64,000 nt of DNA from Chryseolinea soli (GTDB lineage Bacteria; Bacteroidota; Bacteroidia; Cytophagales; Cyclobacteriaceae): the NCBI RefSeq assembly GCF_003589925.1, contig NZ_CP032382.1, positions 2,604,001 through 2,668,000 of the forward strand. The letters are read 5' to 3'. Below are positions 1 through 10,045 of this stretch, one piece after another. Numbering within the stretch: the first letter of the stretch is position 1; every line of letters starts with the position of its first letter. The translations under genes were made by a program, and so were the position numbers. Under the pieces are notes generated by a model. The model saw only the letters and a program-made list of their open reading frames with translations. It ran no database searches and was not told where the DNA came from.

Positions 1-40
1 GCCTGTTGAAGACGGTGGGCTTTTTCTATTGAGCGAATGC

Positions 41-1486
41 CTATTGAAGCTTTCTCAAATTGCTGTTTGATTTGCTGTAGAGGAAGTAGATGAACAACCC
101 GATGATCATCCAGCCACCCGCAGCCAACAACGTATTCTGAGGAAGCGACAAGATCATGGCCGAACAAATTACGATCCCCAGAATTGGAACGAGCGGCACC
201 AAAGGGGTTGCGAAAGGACGCACCGCTTCCGGATTTTTTCTGCGCATCACCCAGATGCCTGCACAAACCATAACGAAGGCGAACAGCGTACCAATACTGG
301 TTAAATCACCCGCCATGTTCCCAGGAATAAATCCGGCGAACAGTCCTACGAACACAAACAGGATCATGTTCGACTTATAGGGTGTTCTGAATTTAGGATG
401 CACCTCGGCAAACACTTTGGGGATGAGGCCGTCGTTGGCCATGGAATAAAATACGCGTGACTGACCCATCAACATGACCAGGATCACGGAAGAAAATCCT
501 GCCAGGATGGCTACCGTGATCAACGTTGCCAACCACTCATAGCCGGGCATGTAATGCTGAATGGCATAGGCCACTGAAGCTTCTTTGCCCACCGTCTTAA
601 ATTCTTCCCAATTGGCAATGCCGGTGAGCACGCGCGAGAAGAGAATATAGAGCAACGTACAAACGACAAGCGAACCCAAGATACCGATCGGCATATCACG
701 CTTCGGATTTTTAGCTTCCTGTGCGGCAGTCGAAACGGCATCGAACCCGATAAAAGCAAAGAACACAATAGCCGATCCACCAAGCACACCACCCCAACCG
801 TGACGGTTGAAGGCCTCGTGACCCGGCGCATTGTCAGGAATAAGAAATGGCGTATAGTTATCGGGATTGATGAACTGCCAGCCCAGGGCAATAAAGATCA
901 ACACGATCGACACTTTCACAAACACGATGATGGCGTTGACCGCTGCCGATTCTTTTGTGCCTTTGATGAGGATCAAGGTCAGAATGAGCAGGATCAGCAA
1001 AGCGGGTAAATTCACGATACCGGAAACACCGTCCAGGGAAGTTTCCATCGGCGAATGGCACCATTGATAGGGTATTGTCCCCCCTAAGAGATTGTTGAGG
1101 TATTCGCTCCACGCAATGGAAACGGTGGCTGCTGCCAGCGCATATTCCAGCACCAGGGCCCAGCCGATGATCCAGGCGATGAATTCGCCCATGGTCACGT
1201 AAGCATAGGTGTAGGCGCTTCCGGCCACGGGGATCATGGAAGCAAATTCGGCATAGCACAGGCCGGCAAAGGCACAACCCACGGCTGCCACAATAAAGGA
1301 AATAACTACTGCAGGACCGGCAGCTTCGCCTGCCGCCGCGGCCGTTCGCACAAACAAACCGGCACCGATAATGGCGCCAATGCCCAGGGCGATCAGGTTG
1401 CCCGCGCCCAAGGTGCGCTTCAGGCCCTTTTCGGAGTCGCCCGTCTGCATGAGCTGTGCTAAAGGCTTTTTGATAAACAAACTCAT
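41..1486 (-). CDS. APC-family amino acid permease
   Basis: A 481-residue polytopic inner-membrane protein, predicted to import an amino acid by proton or other coupling. The N-terminal cytoplasmic stretch is followed by the glycine-rich first helix (GIGAIIGAGLFV at about residues 35-46) that lines the substrate site in APC transporters. About twelve hydrophobic segments run to the C-terminus. The overall pattern, including the FFAFIGFDAVST segment near residue 245, fits the cationic amino acid transporter/YfnA-like branch. The substrate cannot be fixed from sequence. ATG start; it stands alone, with lspA ending 161 bp upstream on the same strand. Confidence 0.88.
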   Translation of the reverse strand: MSLFIKKPLAQLMQTGDSEKGLKRTLGAGNLIALGIGAIIGAGLFVRTAAAAGEAAGPAVVISFIVAAVGCAFAGLCYAEFASMIPVAGSAYTYAYVTMGEFIAWIIGWALVLEYALAAATVSIAWSEYLNNLLGGTIPYQWCHSPMETSLDGVSGIVNLPALLILLILTLILIKGTKESAAVNAIIVFVKVSIVLIFIALGWQFINPDNYTPFLIPDNAPGHEAFNRHGWGGVLGGSAIVFFAFIGFDAVSTAAQEAKNPKRDMPIGILGSLVVCTLLYILFSRVLTGIANWEEFKTVGKEASVAYAIQHYMPGYEWLATLITVAILAGFSSVILVMLMGQSRVFYSMANDGLIPKVFAEVHPKFRTPYKSNMILFVFVGLFAGFIPGNMAGDLTSIGTLFAFVMVCAGIWVMRRKNPEAVRPFATPLVPLVPILGIVICSAMILSLPQNTLLAAGGWMIIGLFIYFLYSKSNSNLRKLQ

Positions 1487-1647
1487 CGTTATTCTTCTTA
1501 AGGTTAGGTGAAATTTTAAGTGCCTAAAAGTAAGAAGAATAATGTATTTGGCTAACGCTTATTAGTTTTCACGGAATAAAATTCTTCCGCAACCGATGGG
1601 CGGCGATCCTAAAATATGGAAGAGAAAAAAATGGATTAGGGCGAATT

Positions 1648-2343
1648 TCAGACCTGTGGCGAATCCGTGGGTTTCTCCACGGTTTCTTGCGGGGGCTCCT
1701 CGTTCACGGGCGGGATGGCGGCCACAGGCTCCGCATGGGTCTCCACCGGTTCGCCATGGAAGCGCTCGCCAAAATACCGGCGCTGGAAAATGAGGATGAT
1801 CACTACCCCGATAAAGATCGAAGAGTCGGCGATGTTGAACACCGGGCTGAAGAAAAGGAAATAGTCTCCCCCAACATAGGGCACCCAATCGGGCCAGGTA
1901 TAGTCGAACAAGGGAAAGAACAACATATCGATCACCTGCCCGTGAAACCAGGGCGTAGGCGAGTTTGCGGGGTTGTTGTTGAGGAATACGCCATAAAACG
2001 TGCTGTCGATCACATTGCCCACGGCTCCACCCAAGATCAACGCCATGCACCAAAGAAAACCTTCGCTCGATCCCTTCTTGGCCATCTTCACGAGATAGTA
2101 GCCAATGCCGACCATGGCCGCGATGCGGAAAACCGTCAATGCCAGTTTGCCAAACTCGTTGTTCCAGCGGATGCCGAATGCCATACCCGGGTTAAGCAAG
2201 TAATGGAGTTTGAATCCGTATTGCTCGTTGCCCACCACGGTGATCTCCTGGTGCAGATACATGAGGTTGTGCACCAACAACTTTGACGTTTGGTCCACGA
2301 GGATAACGGCCAGGGCAAGCAGGAAATATTTGTAAATCTTCAT
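1648..2343 (-). CDS. lspA: Lipoprotein signal peptidase (signal peptidase II)
   Basis: Inner-membrane aspartyl protease that removes signal peptides from prolipoproteins after lipidation. There are four hydrophobic segments. The two catalytic aspartates lie in the family motifs GNVID (Asp113) and FNIAD (Asp173). At 231 residues it exceeds the usual 150-170, because a hydrophilic Pro/Glu/Ala-rich tail of about 40 residues follows the last helix. It starts 48 bp after ileS and is probably cotranscribed with it. The dksA/traR-like gene often found between these two in related genomes is absent here (recalled from the family, not searched). Confidence 0.95.
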   Translation of the reverse strand: MKIYKYFLLALAVILVDQTSKLLVHNLMYLHQEITVVGNEQYGFKLHYLLNPGMAFGIRWNNEFGKLALTVFRIAAMVGIGYYLVKMAKKGSSEGFLWCMALILGGAVGNVIDSTFYGVFLNNNPANSPTPWFHGQVIDMLFFPLFDYTWPDWVPYVGGDYFLFFSPVFNIADSSIFIGVVIILIFQRRYFGERFHGEPVETHAEPVAAIPPVNEEPPQETVEKPTDSPQV

Positions 2344-2391
2344 GATCAGCGTTGTGTTCCCGCGTGGAAGGCCCGGCGCGGGGGTGTTCCG

Positions 2392-5300
2392 TTAGTTGTT
2401 GTTTACTTTGATTTTTACTTTCAGCACCACGTCGTCCATGTCCACGTCAACGGCATCGTCCACGGAAGGTTTGATGTCGAGGGTGGTGGCCTGGGTTTCG
2501 GTTTGTATGTAGTTGCTGAATTCTTTCAGTGCGGCATTCACGGCGTCGTCGGACGGTTGCACTTCAATGGTGATCTTGTCGAGCACCTCCAGGCCTGTTT
2601 CTTTGCGCAGGTTTTGGATGCGGTTCACAAAGTCGCGGGCGATGCCTTCTTTTTTCAATTCGTCGGTGATGGTGATGTCGAGCGCAACGGTGAGCTCGTT
2701 CTCCGTGGCCACCGCCCAGCCGGGGATGTCCTCGGACGTGACGAGCACGTCTTCGAGCACCAGGTCGTAGCCGCCTTTGGAAAGGGTGCCTTTCCGTTCG
2801 ATCTGCTGAATGTCTTCTTTGGTAAAGGTGTTCACCACGGCAGCAACTTCCTTCATCTTCGGGCCATATTGTTTGCCCAGTTTGGCAAAGTTGGGCTTCA
2901 CCTTCTTCACCAACACGCCCGACGTGTCGTCGATGTACTGGATGTATTTCACGTTCACCTCGGCCAGGATGATCTCCTCTACCGACTTGATGCGGGCCGC
3001 GAACGATTCGTCGAGCGCGGGCAGGAGGATCTTTTCCAGCGGGGTTCTTACTTTGATCTTGCTGTTCTTGCGGATGGAGTGCACCAGCGAACAAATGCGC
3101 TGTGCATAGTCCATGGATTTCTCCAACGCTGCGTCTATGCGGCTGGGTACAGGCTGGGTTAGGTCGGTCAGGTGAGCAGAAATGTGACGGAACGGCGAGT
3201 GCGAGGCGATGGCGCGTTCGCGGATGCTGTCGGTCAGGTTTTTGTATAACCACTCCGCATAGAACGGGGCGATCGGCGCCATGAGCTGTGCGGTTACAGT
3301 GAGACATTCGTAGAGCGTTTCGTAGGCCGCCTTTTTATCGGTCGACATTTCACCTTTCCAAAAACGCTTCCGGTTCAGGCGCACATACCAGTTGGAGAGG
3401 TGATCGTTCACAAACTCCTGGATGGCACGGGCGGCGCGCGTGGGCTCGTATTCGTCGTAGGCCTTGGTCACCTCAATGATGAGCGACTGCAGCTTGGAGA
3501 TGATCCAACGATCCAGGTGATTCAACTGGTCGTAGGGAACATTGTTCAATTCTTCTTTTTCAAATTCGTCGATGTTGGCATACAGCGCGAAGAAGGAATA
3601 CGTGTTTTGCAGTGTGCCAAAGAAACGGCGCTGCACTTCCACGATGCCCTCGAAGTCGAACTTGAGGTTGTCCCACGGCGGCGCGTTCTCGATCATGTAC
3701 CAGCGCACGAGGTCGGGGCCGTATTGCGCCAGTGCCTCAAACGGGTTCACTACATTGCCTTTGCGCTTCGACATCTTGTTGCCATTCTTGTCGAGCACCA
3801 GGCCGTTGGAGATCACATTTTTGAAAGCGACGCTATCGCACAACATGACGGCGATCGCGTGCAACGTAAAGAACCACCCGCGCGTTTGGTCCACGCCTTC
3901 GGCGATGAAATCGGCGGGATAGTTTTTATCGAAGATGTCTTTGTTCTCGAAAGGATAGTGCCATTGCGCATAGGGCATGGCGCCGGAGTCGAACCACACG
4001 TCGATGAGGTCGGCCTCGCGATACATGGGCTGGCCCGAAGCGCTCACCAACACCACGTCGTCAACATACGGACGGTGCAGGTCGAAGTCTTTTGGCAACT
4101 CGGCTTTCATCAAACCAGCCTTCACCGACTTCGCTACTTCCAGATTCAATTCATCCAGCGAGCCGATGCAGATCTCTTCCTTGTTGTCTTTCGTGCGCCA
4201 GATGGGCAGTGGCGTGCCCCAGTAGCGCGACCGTGACAAGTTCCAGTCCACCAGGTTTTCCAGCCAGTTGCCAAAGCGGCCTGTGCCGGTGGACTCGGGT
4301 TTCCAGTTGATGGTCTTGTTCAACTCTACCATCCGATCTTTCAACGCAGTGGTTTTGATGAACCAGGCATCGAGGGGATAATACAACACGGGTTTGTCTG
4401 TGCGCCACGAGTGCGGATAGGTGTGTTCGTATTTCTCTACCTTGAAGGCTTTGTTCTCTTCTTTCAGGATGATGGAGATGATGACGTCCGTCGTTTTGTA
4501 GTCGGGGTTTGTTTCATCTTCATCGGTATAGTTCTTTACATAGAAATCGTCGACGCCAAGCGGCTTGTGGGTCTTGATGTGATATTTCGCCACACCTTCC
4601 TTCAGCCGTTCGCCGATCACGGAAATGAATTTTCCTTTTTTGTCCACCGTGGGCACTTCGTTGCCGCCTTCGTCTTTCACGGTCAGGGGAGGGATGCCGT
4701 TTTGTTTGGATACGCGGAAGTCGTCCGCACCAAACGTAGGGGAGGAGTGCACGATGCCCGTACCATCTTCGGTGGTCACAAAATCGCCGGCAACCACTTT
4801 GAACGCCTTGTTGGCATCATAGAGCGGCTGCACATACGGCATGAGCTGATCGTAGGCGAGACCCACCAACTGTGTGCCGGCAAACTCCTGCACAACTTTG
4901 TAGGGGATCGCTTTGTCGCCGGGTTTATAAGCGTCGAGCGAAAGGTCTTTATTCTTCTCCGGAAAATATTTGCCCAACAGATCTTTGGCCAGCACCACGC
5001 TCACAGGCTTGAATGTGTAGGGGTTGAACGTATCCACTTGTACATAGCGGATCTTTTCGCCAACCACCAGTGCAGTGTTCGAAGGCAGCGTCCACGGGGT
5101 GGTCGTCCAGGCGAGCAGGGATACTTCGCGGGTGGTGGCCTTGCGCAAAAATTCCGATGCGCTGTCGGCCTTCAGGGTGAACTGGGCCACGATGGAGGTG
5201 TCCTTCACTTCCTTGTAGCAGCCGGGCTGGTTCAACTCATGCGAGCTGAGGCCGGTTCCATCGGAAGGGGAGTAGGGCTGGATGGTGTAGCCTTTGTAGA

Positions 5301-5820
5301 GCAGGCCTTTGTTGTAGAACTGCTTCAGGATCCACCACAGCGATTCGATGTATTCTCTTTCGTAGGTGATGTAAGGATGGTCCAGGTCGACCCAATAGCC
5401 CATTTTCAGGGTGAGGTCGTCCCATTGGTCCTTGTACATCATCACCGTTTCGCGGCACTTCTTGTTGTAGTCTTCGATGGAGATCCTGCGGCCGATGTCG
5501 TCTTTGGTGATGCCCAGTTGTTTCTCTACCTGCAGCTCCACGGGCAGGCCGTGGGTGTCCCAGCCGCCTTTGCGCTTCACCTGGAAACCTTGCAGGGTCT
5601 TGTAGCGGCAGAAAATGTCTTTTACCGTGCGGGCCATCACGTGGTGAATGCCGGGTGTGCCGTTGGCCGACGGCGGGCCTTCATAAAAGGTGAAAGAAGG
5701 CGCTCCTTCGCGGTTGCTGACCGATTTTTCGAAAATCTTTTCTTTTTTCCAGAAATCAAGGACTTCTGCTGCCACTTGGGCAAAATTCAACGCTTTATAT
5801 TCCTTGTAAGGGCCGGCCAT
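2392..5820 (-). CDS. ileS: Isoleucyl-tRNA synthetase
   Basis: Cytoplasmic class I aminoacyl-tRNA synthetase that charges tRNA-Ile. The HIGH-type signature is GIHH at residues 57-60 and the KMSKR loop is at residues 682-686. The editing domain lies between them and an anticodon-binding region follows. At 1142 residues it is of the long, eukaryote/archaea-like type rather than the roughly 940-residue E. coli type. This type has often been associated with low mupirocin sensitivity; that is family knowledge, not shown here. It is first in a likely ileS-lspA operon, and a TATCTTTG box lies about 47 bp upstream of the ATG. Confidence 0.97.
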   Translation of the reverse strand: MAGPYKEYKALNFAQVAAEVLDFWKKEKIFEKSVSNREGAPSFTFYEGPPSANGTPGIHHVMARTVKDIFCRYKTLQGFQVKRKGGWDTHGLPVELQVEKQLGITKDDIGRRISIEDYNKKCRETVMMYKDQWDDLTLKMGYWVDLDHPYITYEREYIESLWWILKQFYNKGLLYKGYTIQPYSPSDGTGLSSHELNQPGCYKEVKDTSIVAQFTLKADSASEFLRKATTREVSLLAWTTTPWTLPSNTALVVGEKIRYVQVDTFNPYTFKPVSVVLAKDLLGKYFPEKNKDLSLDAYKPGDKAIPYKVVQEFAGTQLVGLAYDQLMPYVQPLYDANKAFKVVAGDFVTTEDGTGIVHSSPTFGADDFRVSKQNGIPPLTVKDEGGNEVPTVDKKGKFISVIGERLKEGVAKYHIKTHKPLGVDDFYVKNYTDEDETNPDYKTTDVIISIILKEENKAFKVEKYEHTYPHSWRTDKPVLYYPLDAWFIKTTALKDRMVELNKTINWKPESTGTGRFGNWLENLVDWNLSRSRYWGTPLPIWRTKDNKEEICIGSLDELNLEVAKSVKAGLMKAELPKDFDLHRPYVDDVVLVSASGQPMYREADLIDVWFDSGAMPYAQWHYPFENKDIFDKNYPADFIAEGVDQTRGWFFTLHAIAVMLCDSVAFKNVISNGLVLDKNGNKMSKRKGNVVNPFEALAQYGPDLVRWYMIENAPPWDNLKFDFEGIVEVQRRFFGTLQNTYSFFALYANIDEFEKEELNNVPYDQLNHLDRWIISKLQSLIIEVTKAYDEYEPTRAARAIQEFVNDHLSNWYVRLNRKRFWKGEMSTDKKAAYETLYECLTVTAQLMAPIAPFYAEWLYKNLTDSIRERAIASHSPFRHISAHLTDLTQPVPSRIDAALEKSMDYAQRICSLVHSIRKNSKIKVRTPLEKILLPALDESFAARIKSVEEIILAEVNVKYIQYIDDTSGVLVKKVKPNFAKLGKQYGPKMKEVAAVVNTFTKEDIQQIERKGTLSKGGYDLVLEDVLVTSEDIPGWAVATENELTVALDITITDELKKEGIARDFVNRIQNLRKETGLEVLDKITIEVQPSDDAVNAALKEFSNYIQTETQATTLDIKPSVDDAVDVDMDDVVLKVKIKVNNN

Positions 5821-5866
5821 TCTGATAAATACGGTAAAATTGAGGTTTTCTGCTTTTTATAGCCCG

Positions 5867-5874
5867 CAAAGATA
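5867..5874 (-). promoter_or_regulatory. ileS: Candidate -7 promoter box for ileS-lspA
   Basis: Read on the minus strand this is TATCTTTG, a perfect match to the Bacteroidota -7 consensus TAnnTTTG. It lies 46-54 bp upstream of the ileS start. No convincing -33 TTTG was found at the usual distance. Confidence 0.45.
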
Positions 5875-5966
5875 TTTGTTTTTAGTAAACAGTCCACAGA
5901 CAAAGGCCTGTGCGGTTCCGGGCTTTTTTAGGTGCAGGAGAAGGCAAATTTTGCCCTGTGGCGCAC

Positions 5967-8393
5967 CTATTCTGCTGCCGAATGCCGGTTGTGGATTTTG
6001 ATCTTGCTGAGGTCGATCTCTTCGTCCTCGTGCTCGCCATAGAAGCTGGAATCGAAGTCTTCGATCAGGTCGCCCTTTCTGCGTTTCGGCTTGTCGAAGG
6101 TCATGATCAGCGCGGGGAGCAGGATCAGGTTGGTGAACATGGAGATCACCAGCGTAACGGAGGTGAGGATCCCCAGCGCAATGGTCCCGCCAAACGATGA
6201 AAAGGCAAAAATGATAAACCCGGCAAAGAGCACCACCGAGGTATACATAATGCTTTTGCCGGTTTCCAGAATGCTATCGCTCACGGCCTTGGCAATAAAG
6301 AAATTGTTGGCCAGAATCTCCTGCCGGTATTTGGCCAGGAAACGAATGGAGTTGTCCACCGAAATACCGAATGTAATGCTGAAGATCAGTGCGGTGCTGG
6401 CTTTGAGCGGGATATGAAAGTATCCCATCAACCCGGCGGTGATGAGCAGCGCCAGCAGGTTGGGGATGAGCGAGATGATGATCATGCGCACATTGGCAAA
6501 CAGGATCGCCATGGAGAGCGTGATGAGGATGAAGGCCAACAACAAACTCTCCTGCAGGTTGGCGACCAAAAATTTATTTCCCTTGATGAAGATCTTCGAC
6601 GTGCCCGTGATGGTGGTGATCACCGAATCTTTCGCCGTGGAGGTAAAGATCGTCTTCATGCGTGGCTCGATGACCTGGTGCACGAGAGAATCCAGTCGTG
6701 TGGAGCCGATGTCGGCGATCTGGCAGGAGATGCGCATTTTGCTGAAGGTGGAATCGACAAACGATTTGTAGAGCCCGCTGCTGTCGGTCTGCCCTTTCAT
6801 GTAGCGCATGATGAAGCCACCCTCGGCTTTGGTGGGGAGTGTATATTTTGCAGGGTTGTTGTTGTAGAACGCCTGCTTTGCCGCCTTCACAAACGTGAGC
6901 ACCGAAATGGGTCGCGACATGACCGGGATGGAATCCAAAAAACTTTCAAACTCGTCGACCTTCTGCAGGTTCTTCACATCCAGAATCGGTCTTCTCTTTT
7001 TTGTTTTGAATTCTACCATGATCTCCAGGGGCATGATGCCGCTGAAGTTGTTCTCAAAAAAATTCAAATCTTTCTTTACCTGGCTTTGTGCCGGCACATC
7101 GTCGACCATAAAGGCTACCGACCGGAGTTTTGAAATGCCATAGAGCGACAGCAAGGCCACGGTGAGCGAAACAGCGTAGATGGCCAGCCGGTGGCGGTGC
7201 ACCAGGCCATCGACCACTTTCAAAAAGCCACCCATCATCTTAAAGTCGAGGTGGCGCAAATGTTTCGGTGACGGCACGGGCAGCCAGTACAAAATGCTGG
7301 GGATCATGACCAGGCTCACAAAGAACAAGGCCAGGATGTTGAGGCCCGCCACGATGCCAAACTCGCGCAGGATAATAATATCGGTGGAAAGCAGCGTGAG
7401 AAAACCGATCGCCACGGTAAGGTTGGTCAGGAACATGGCCAATCCCATTTTGCGCACCACGATGGTGATGGCCTCCATCTTATCTTTTGTGCGGGCAAAC
7501 TCCAGGTGGTATTTGTTGAGCAGGTAGATGGCGTTGGTCACGCCGATGGTCACGATCACGGGCGGGATCAGTCCGCTCAGCAACGTGATCTTGAACGCGA
7601 ACATGGCCAGCGTACCCAACGTCCACACCACGAGGATGCCGATGATGATCATGGAGAACAAGACGGCGCGGAACGAACGGAAAAACACGAACATGATCAG
7701 CCCCGTCACCAACGCCGAAGCGAGGAGAAAAATGTTCATCTCGCGCTTCAACGCTTTGGCCACAACGGTACGGATAAAGGGCAGCCCGGCATAGCGAAGC
7801 TGGATCTGTGTTTTATCTTCGAATTTCTTGCCCGCGTCCTGCAACGACTGCGTCAAGGCTTCGCGCTTTTTAGAGTTCATCACTTCCTTCTTTACCGACA
7901 CCAGCATCATAGTGGACCCGTTGGAAGTATTCACCAATTGGCTTTCATAAAGTTTTTGATCGGAGGCCAGGATGAGCAGGCTGTCAAGTTCTTTTTGTGA
8001 GGCAATGGTGTCGTTGAAAATATCGGCGAGGTAGAATTTGGCCTGTGCCGTGTCTTTCAGGATCATCTTCAACACGGGGAGTGCCAACACGTTGGTGACG
8101 CCGTTGATCTTCTTGACGTCTTTGATGAGGGCGCGGTAGGCTTTGAAATTGTCGAGCGAGTAGATGGCGCTGTCTTTCATGCCCACGGCAATGATATTGG
8201 CGTCTTCGCCAAACTGGGCTTTGAAACTGTCCAGGTACAATTGGTCGGGGTCATTGGGCGGAACGGTGCGGGCAAACTCATAGCTCATTTCTACCCTTGC
8301 GGCATAGTAGCCCATAACGATGGTGATGGCGCCGATGATGATGCTTAGTAATAGCCTGTTTTTGATGATGGCTTCCGCAACTTTATTCCACAT
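5967..8393 (-). CDS. RND superfamily MMPL-type transporter
   Basis: An 808-residue inner-membrane protein with the duplicated RND plan. One transmembrane helix near residue 15 precedes a periplasmic domain of about 170 residues and a block of five helices, and the whole pattern is then repeated. Such MMPL/SSD-like proteins export lipids, hopanoids or other hydrophobic molecules, but the substrate here is unknown. It has neither the HAE1 multidrug signature nor an adjacent membrane-fusion or outer-membrane partner. The C-terminal cytoplasmic tail is short and acidic. ATG start, with a TAnnTTTG box 56 bp upstream; monocistronic. Confidence 0.85.
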   Translation of the reverse strand: MWNKVAEAIIKNRLLLSIIIGAITIVMGYYAARVEMSYEFARTVPPNDPDQLYLDSFKAQFGEDANIIAVGMKDSAIYSLDNFKAYRALIKDVKKINGVTNVLALPVLKMILKDTAQAKFYLADIFNDTIASQKELDSLLILASDQKLYESQLVNTSNGSTMMLVSVKKEVMNSKKREALTQSLQDAGKKFEDKTQIQLRYAGLPFIRTVVAKALKREMNIFLLASALVTGLIMFVFFRSFRAVLFSMIIIGILVVWTLGTLAMFAFKITLLSGLIPPVIVTIGVTNAIYLLNKYHLEFARTKDKMEAITIVVRKMGLAMFLTNLTVAIGFLTLLSTDIIILREFGIVAGLNILALFFVSLVMIPSILYWLPVPSPKHLRHLDFKMMGGFLKVVDGLVHRHRLAIYAVSLTVALLSLYGISKLRSVAFMVDDVPAQSQVKKDLNFFENNFSGIMPLEIMVEFKTKKRRPILDVKNLQKVDEFESFLDSIPVMSRPISVLTFVKAAKQAFYNNNPAKYTLPTKAEGGFIMRYMKGQTDSSGLYKSFVDSTFSKMRISCQIADIGSTRLDSLVHQVIEPRMKTIFTSTAKDSVITTITGTSKIFIKGNKFLVANLQESLLLAFILITLSMAILFANVRMIIISLIPNLLALLITAGLMGYFHIPLKASTALIFSITFGISVDNSIRFLAKYRQEILANNFFIAKAVSDSILETGKSIMYTSVVLFAGFIIFAFSSFGGTIALGILTSVTLVISMFTNLILLPALIMTFDKPKRRKGDLIEDFDSSFYGEHEDEEIDLSKIKIHNRHSAAE

Positions 8394-8448
8394 GATAAAC
8401 GCGTCTGGTTAAGAATGCATACGCCTTGGGGTGGCGCAATTTTCGGTC

Positions 8449-8456
8449 CAAAGCTA
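8449..8456 (-). promoter_or_regulatory. Candidate -7 promoter box for the MMPL transporter
   Basis: The minus strand reads TAGCTTTG, matching TAnnTTTG, 56-63 bp upstream of the transporter start. A hairpin repeat lies immediately upstream, so no -33 element is clear. Confidence 0.35.
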
Positions 8457-8476
8457 AGGATTTTTGGGGTTTTTGC

Positions 8477-8526
8477 GCCCGCCTTCGCTAAAGCTTCGGC
8501 GGGCAAGGGAAGGCGAAGCGGAAGCA
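8477..8526. repeat. Dispersed hairpin repeat, family A, copy 1
   Basis: Intergenic palindromic element. GCCCGCC at 8477-8483 pairs with GGCGGGC at 8498-8504 around a loop containing TTCGCTAAAGCTTC. The flanking text contains GAAGGCGAAGCGG. Related copies built from the same words (CCCG, TAGCGAAG, GCTTCAGCGAAGG) occur near 12364 and 20495. Confidence 0.7.
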
Positions 8527-8573
8527 AAAATAAGAACTGGCGCCTTCAATATAAGGATCGCAATGAAGGTTGG

Positions 8574-9899
8574 TTAGGCCATTCCCTTGATCTTCCGGTA
8601 GAGGGATAACGCATGCCTATCGGTCATGCCCGAAACAAAGTCGGTGACGAGCCGCAGCATGCCATATACCTGGCCGGGTTGGCGCTCTATATCGCTCCGG
8701 ATATCTTCGGGGAGTAGAAGTTGGAGGTTTTGATATTTTCGCGACTTCGTGCCGTTCATCAAATACCAACCGGCCGTGGTAAATTCTTGTAAAAGTCCGG
8801 GCAGCACCTCGTGTCCCGCGGCTTCGATCTCCACCACGGTGCGGGCGCGGTAGATCTTTTCGATCGAAATGTTGATGATCTCTTTCAACGCATCCCGCGA
8901 AGGACAATGGTCGGCCAATGCCTGGTCGAATTTGCCGGCCAGTATAGCGTCTTCGTTGGCCAGGAAAAGCGACGAGCATTCGTCCATCAGGTCGCCGATG
9001 GCCAGGGCGCGCAGGTAGCCGATCTTCTCCGGAAGGCTGTGGAGGTGATCCAGCTTGCCGAGCTTGGTTTTGTTTTTGGTGATCAACCCTTCGAACAAAC
9101 CCCGGGCCTCTTCATAGCTGACCAGCCCAAGGCTACAGCCGTCTTCCAGGTCGATGATGCTATAGCAAATGTCGTCGGCTGCCTCCACGAGGAATGCGAG
9201 TGGGTGGCGCGCAAAGGCGCAGTCCGCGGCGGGGATCAGTTCCAGGGCCTGGCCCACTTCGCGGAAGATCTCTTTTTCGCTTTCGAAGAATCCGAATTTC
9301 TTCTGGCTTCGCAGCGTCTTGTCGCGCTTTGGAAACCAGGCGGGGCAAGGATATTTGGTGAAGGCGCCCAGCGTGGCAAACGTGAGCTTGAGGCCGTATT
9401 GATTTTTATTGAGGATGCGAAAACCCTGGGCATTGCCTTCGAAGCGGGTGAGGTCGCCCCATTCGGCTTCGCTTACTTTGTCTTTGAAGAATTGTCCCTG
9501 TGGATGGTGAATAAAAAAATCGGAGAGCGCATCCTCACCGGCGTGACCAAAGGGTGGATTGCCCAGGTCGTGTGCCAGCGATGCGGCGGCCACAATGGCG
9601 CCGAAATCAAAAAGGGAATGCGATGCTTTCAACTCCGGGTGACGCTGCAGGATGATCTCGCCCACCCGTTTCCCCAACGACCGGCCTACACTGGAAACCT
9701 CGAGGCTGTGGGTGAGGCGTGTGTGCACAAAGTCGTGTTCGGGCAGCGGGTGCACCTGCGTTTTGTCCTGCAGCCGCCGGAAGGGATGCGAGAAAATGAT
9801 GCGGTCATAGTCCTGCTCAAACGCGCTGCGCGAGGGCTCGGTGTTGGCCACCGGCTTTTGGCCTGTGCGCTGGGAGGAAAGTAGTTGATGCCAGATCAT
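8574..9899 (-). CDS. dgt: Deoxyguanosinetriphosphate triphosphohydrolase (HD domain)
   Basis: A 441-residue cytoplasmic HD-superfamily phosphohydrolase that cleaves dNTPs (dGTP preferred in the family) to the nucleoside and triphosphate. Metal ligands fit the motifs RLTHSLEV (His64) and AHDLGNPPFGH (His110-Asp111, His119). The N-terminal RSAFEQDYDRI and FRRLQDKTQV segments are typical of dGTPases. The length matches the roughly 440-residue type rather than E. coli Dgt (about 505). ATG start, with a TATCTTTG box about 85 bp upstream; it appears to be a single gene. Confidence 0.93.
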   Translation of the reverse strand: MIWHQLLSSQRTGQKPVANTEPSRSAFEQDYDRIIFSHPFRRLQDKTQVHPLPEHDFVHTRLTHSLEVSSVGRSLGKRVGEIILQRHPELKASHSLFDFGAIVAAASLAHDLGNPPFGHAGEDALSDFFIHHPQGQFFKDKVSEAEWGDLTRFEGNAQGFRILNKNQYGLKLTFATLGAFTKYPCPAWFPKRDKTLRSQKKFGFFESEKEIFREVGQALELIPAADCAFARHPLAFLVEAADDICYSIIDLEDGCSLGLVSYEEARGLFEGLITKNKTKLGKLDHLHSLPEKIGYLRALAIGDLMDECSSLFLANEDAILAGKFDQALADHCPSRDALKEIINISIEKIYRARTVVEIEAAGHEVLPGLLQEFTTAGWYLMNGTKSRKYQNLQLLLPEDIRSDIERQPGQVYGMLRLVTDFVSGMTDRHALSLYRKIKGMA

Positions 9900-9982
9900 G
9901 AATGACGATGTTGATCGCAGATGCGTTGGAACCGGGTATAAAAATCAGCGGGCAACCGCAATACGTATTGCGATAGCCCGCA

Positions 9983-9990
9983 CAAAGATA
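9983..9990 (-). promoter_or_regulatory. dgt: Candidate -7 promoter box for dgt
   Basis: Minus-strand TATCTTTG, the same octamer seen before ileS and glyS, 84-91 bp upstream of the dgt start. Confidence 0.4.
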
Positions 9991-10045
9991 TTATTTCCTA
10001 TCAAAAGCCCCGAGAAACCGCAGGCCTGGGATGGACGAGGATGCG

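Noticed and set aside
4411..5862. A 483-residue open frame opposite ileS, and similar long antisense frames elsewhere
   Set aside because: They are shadows of real genes. Composition follows the opposite coding strand and no motif or ribosome site supports them.
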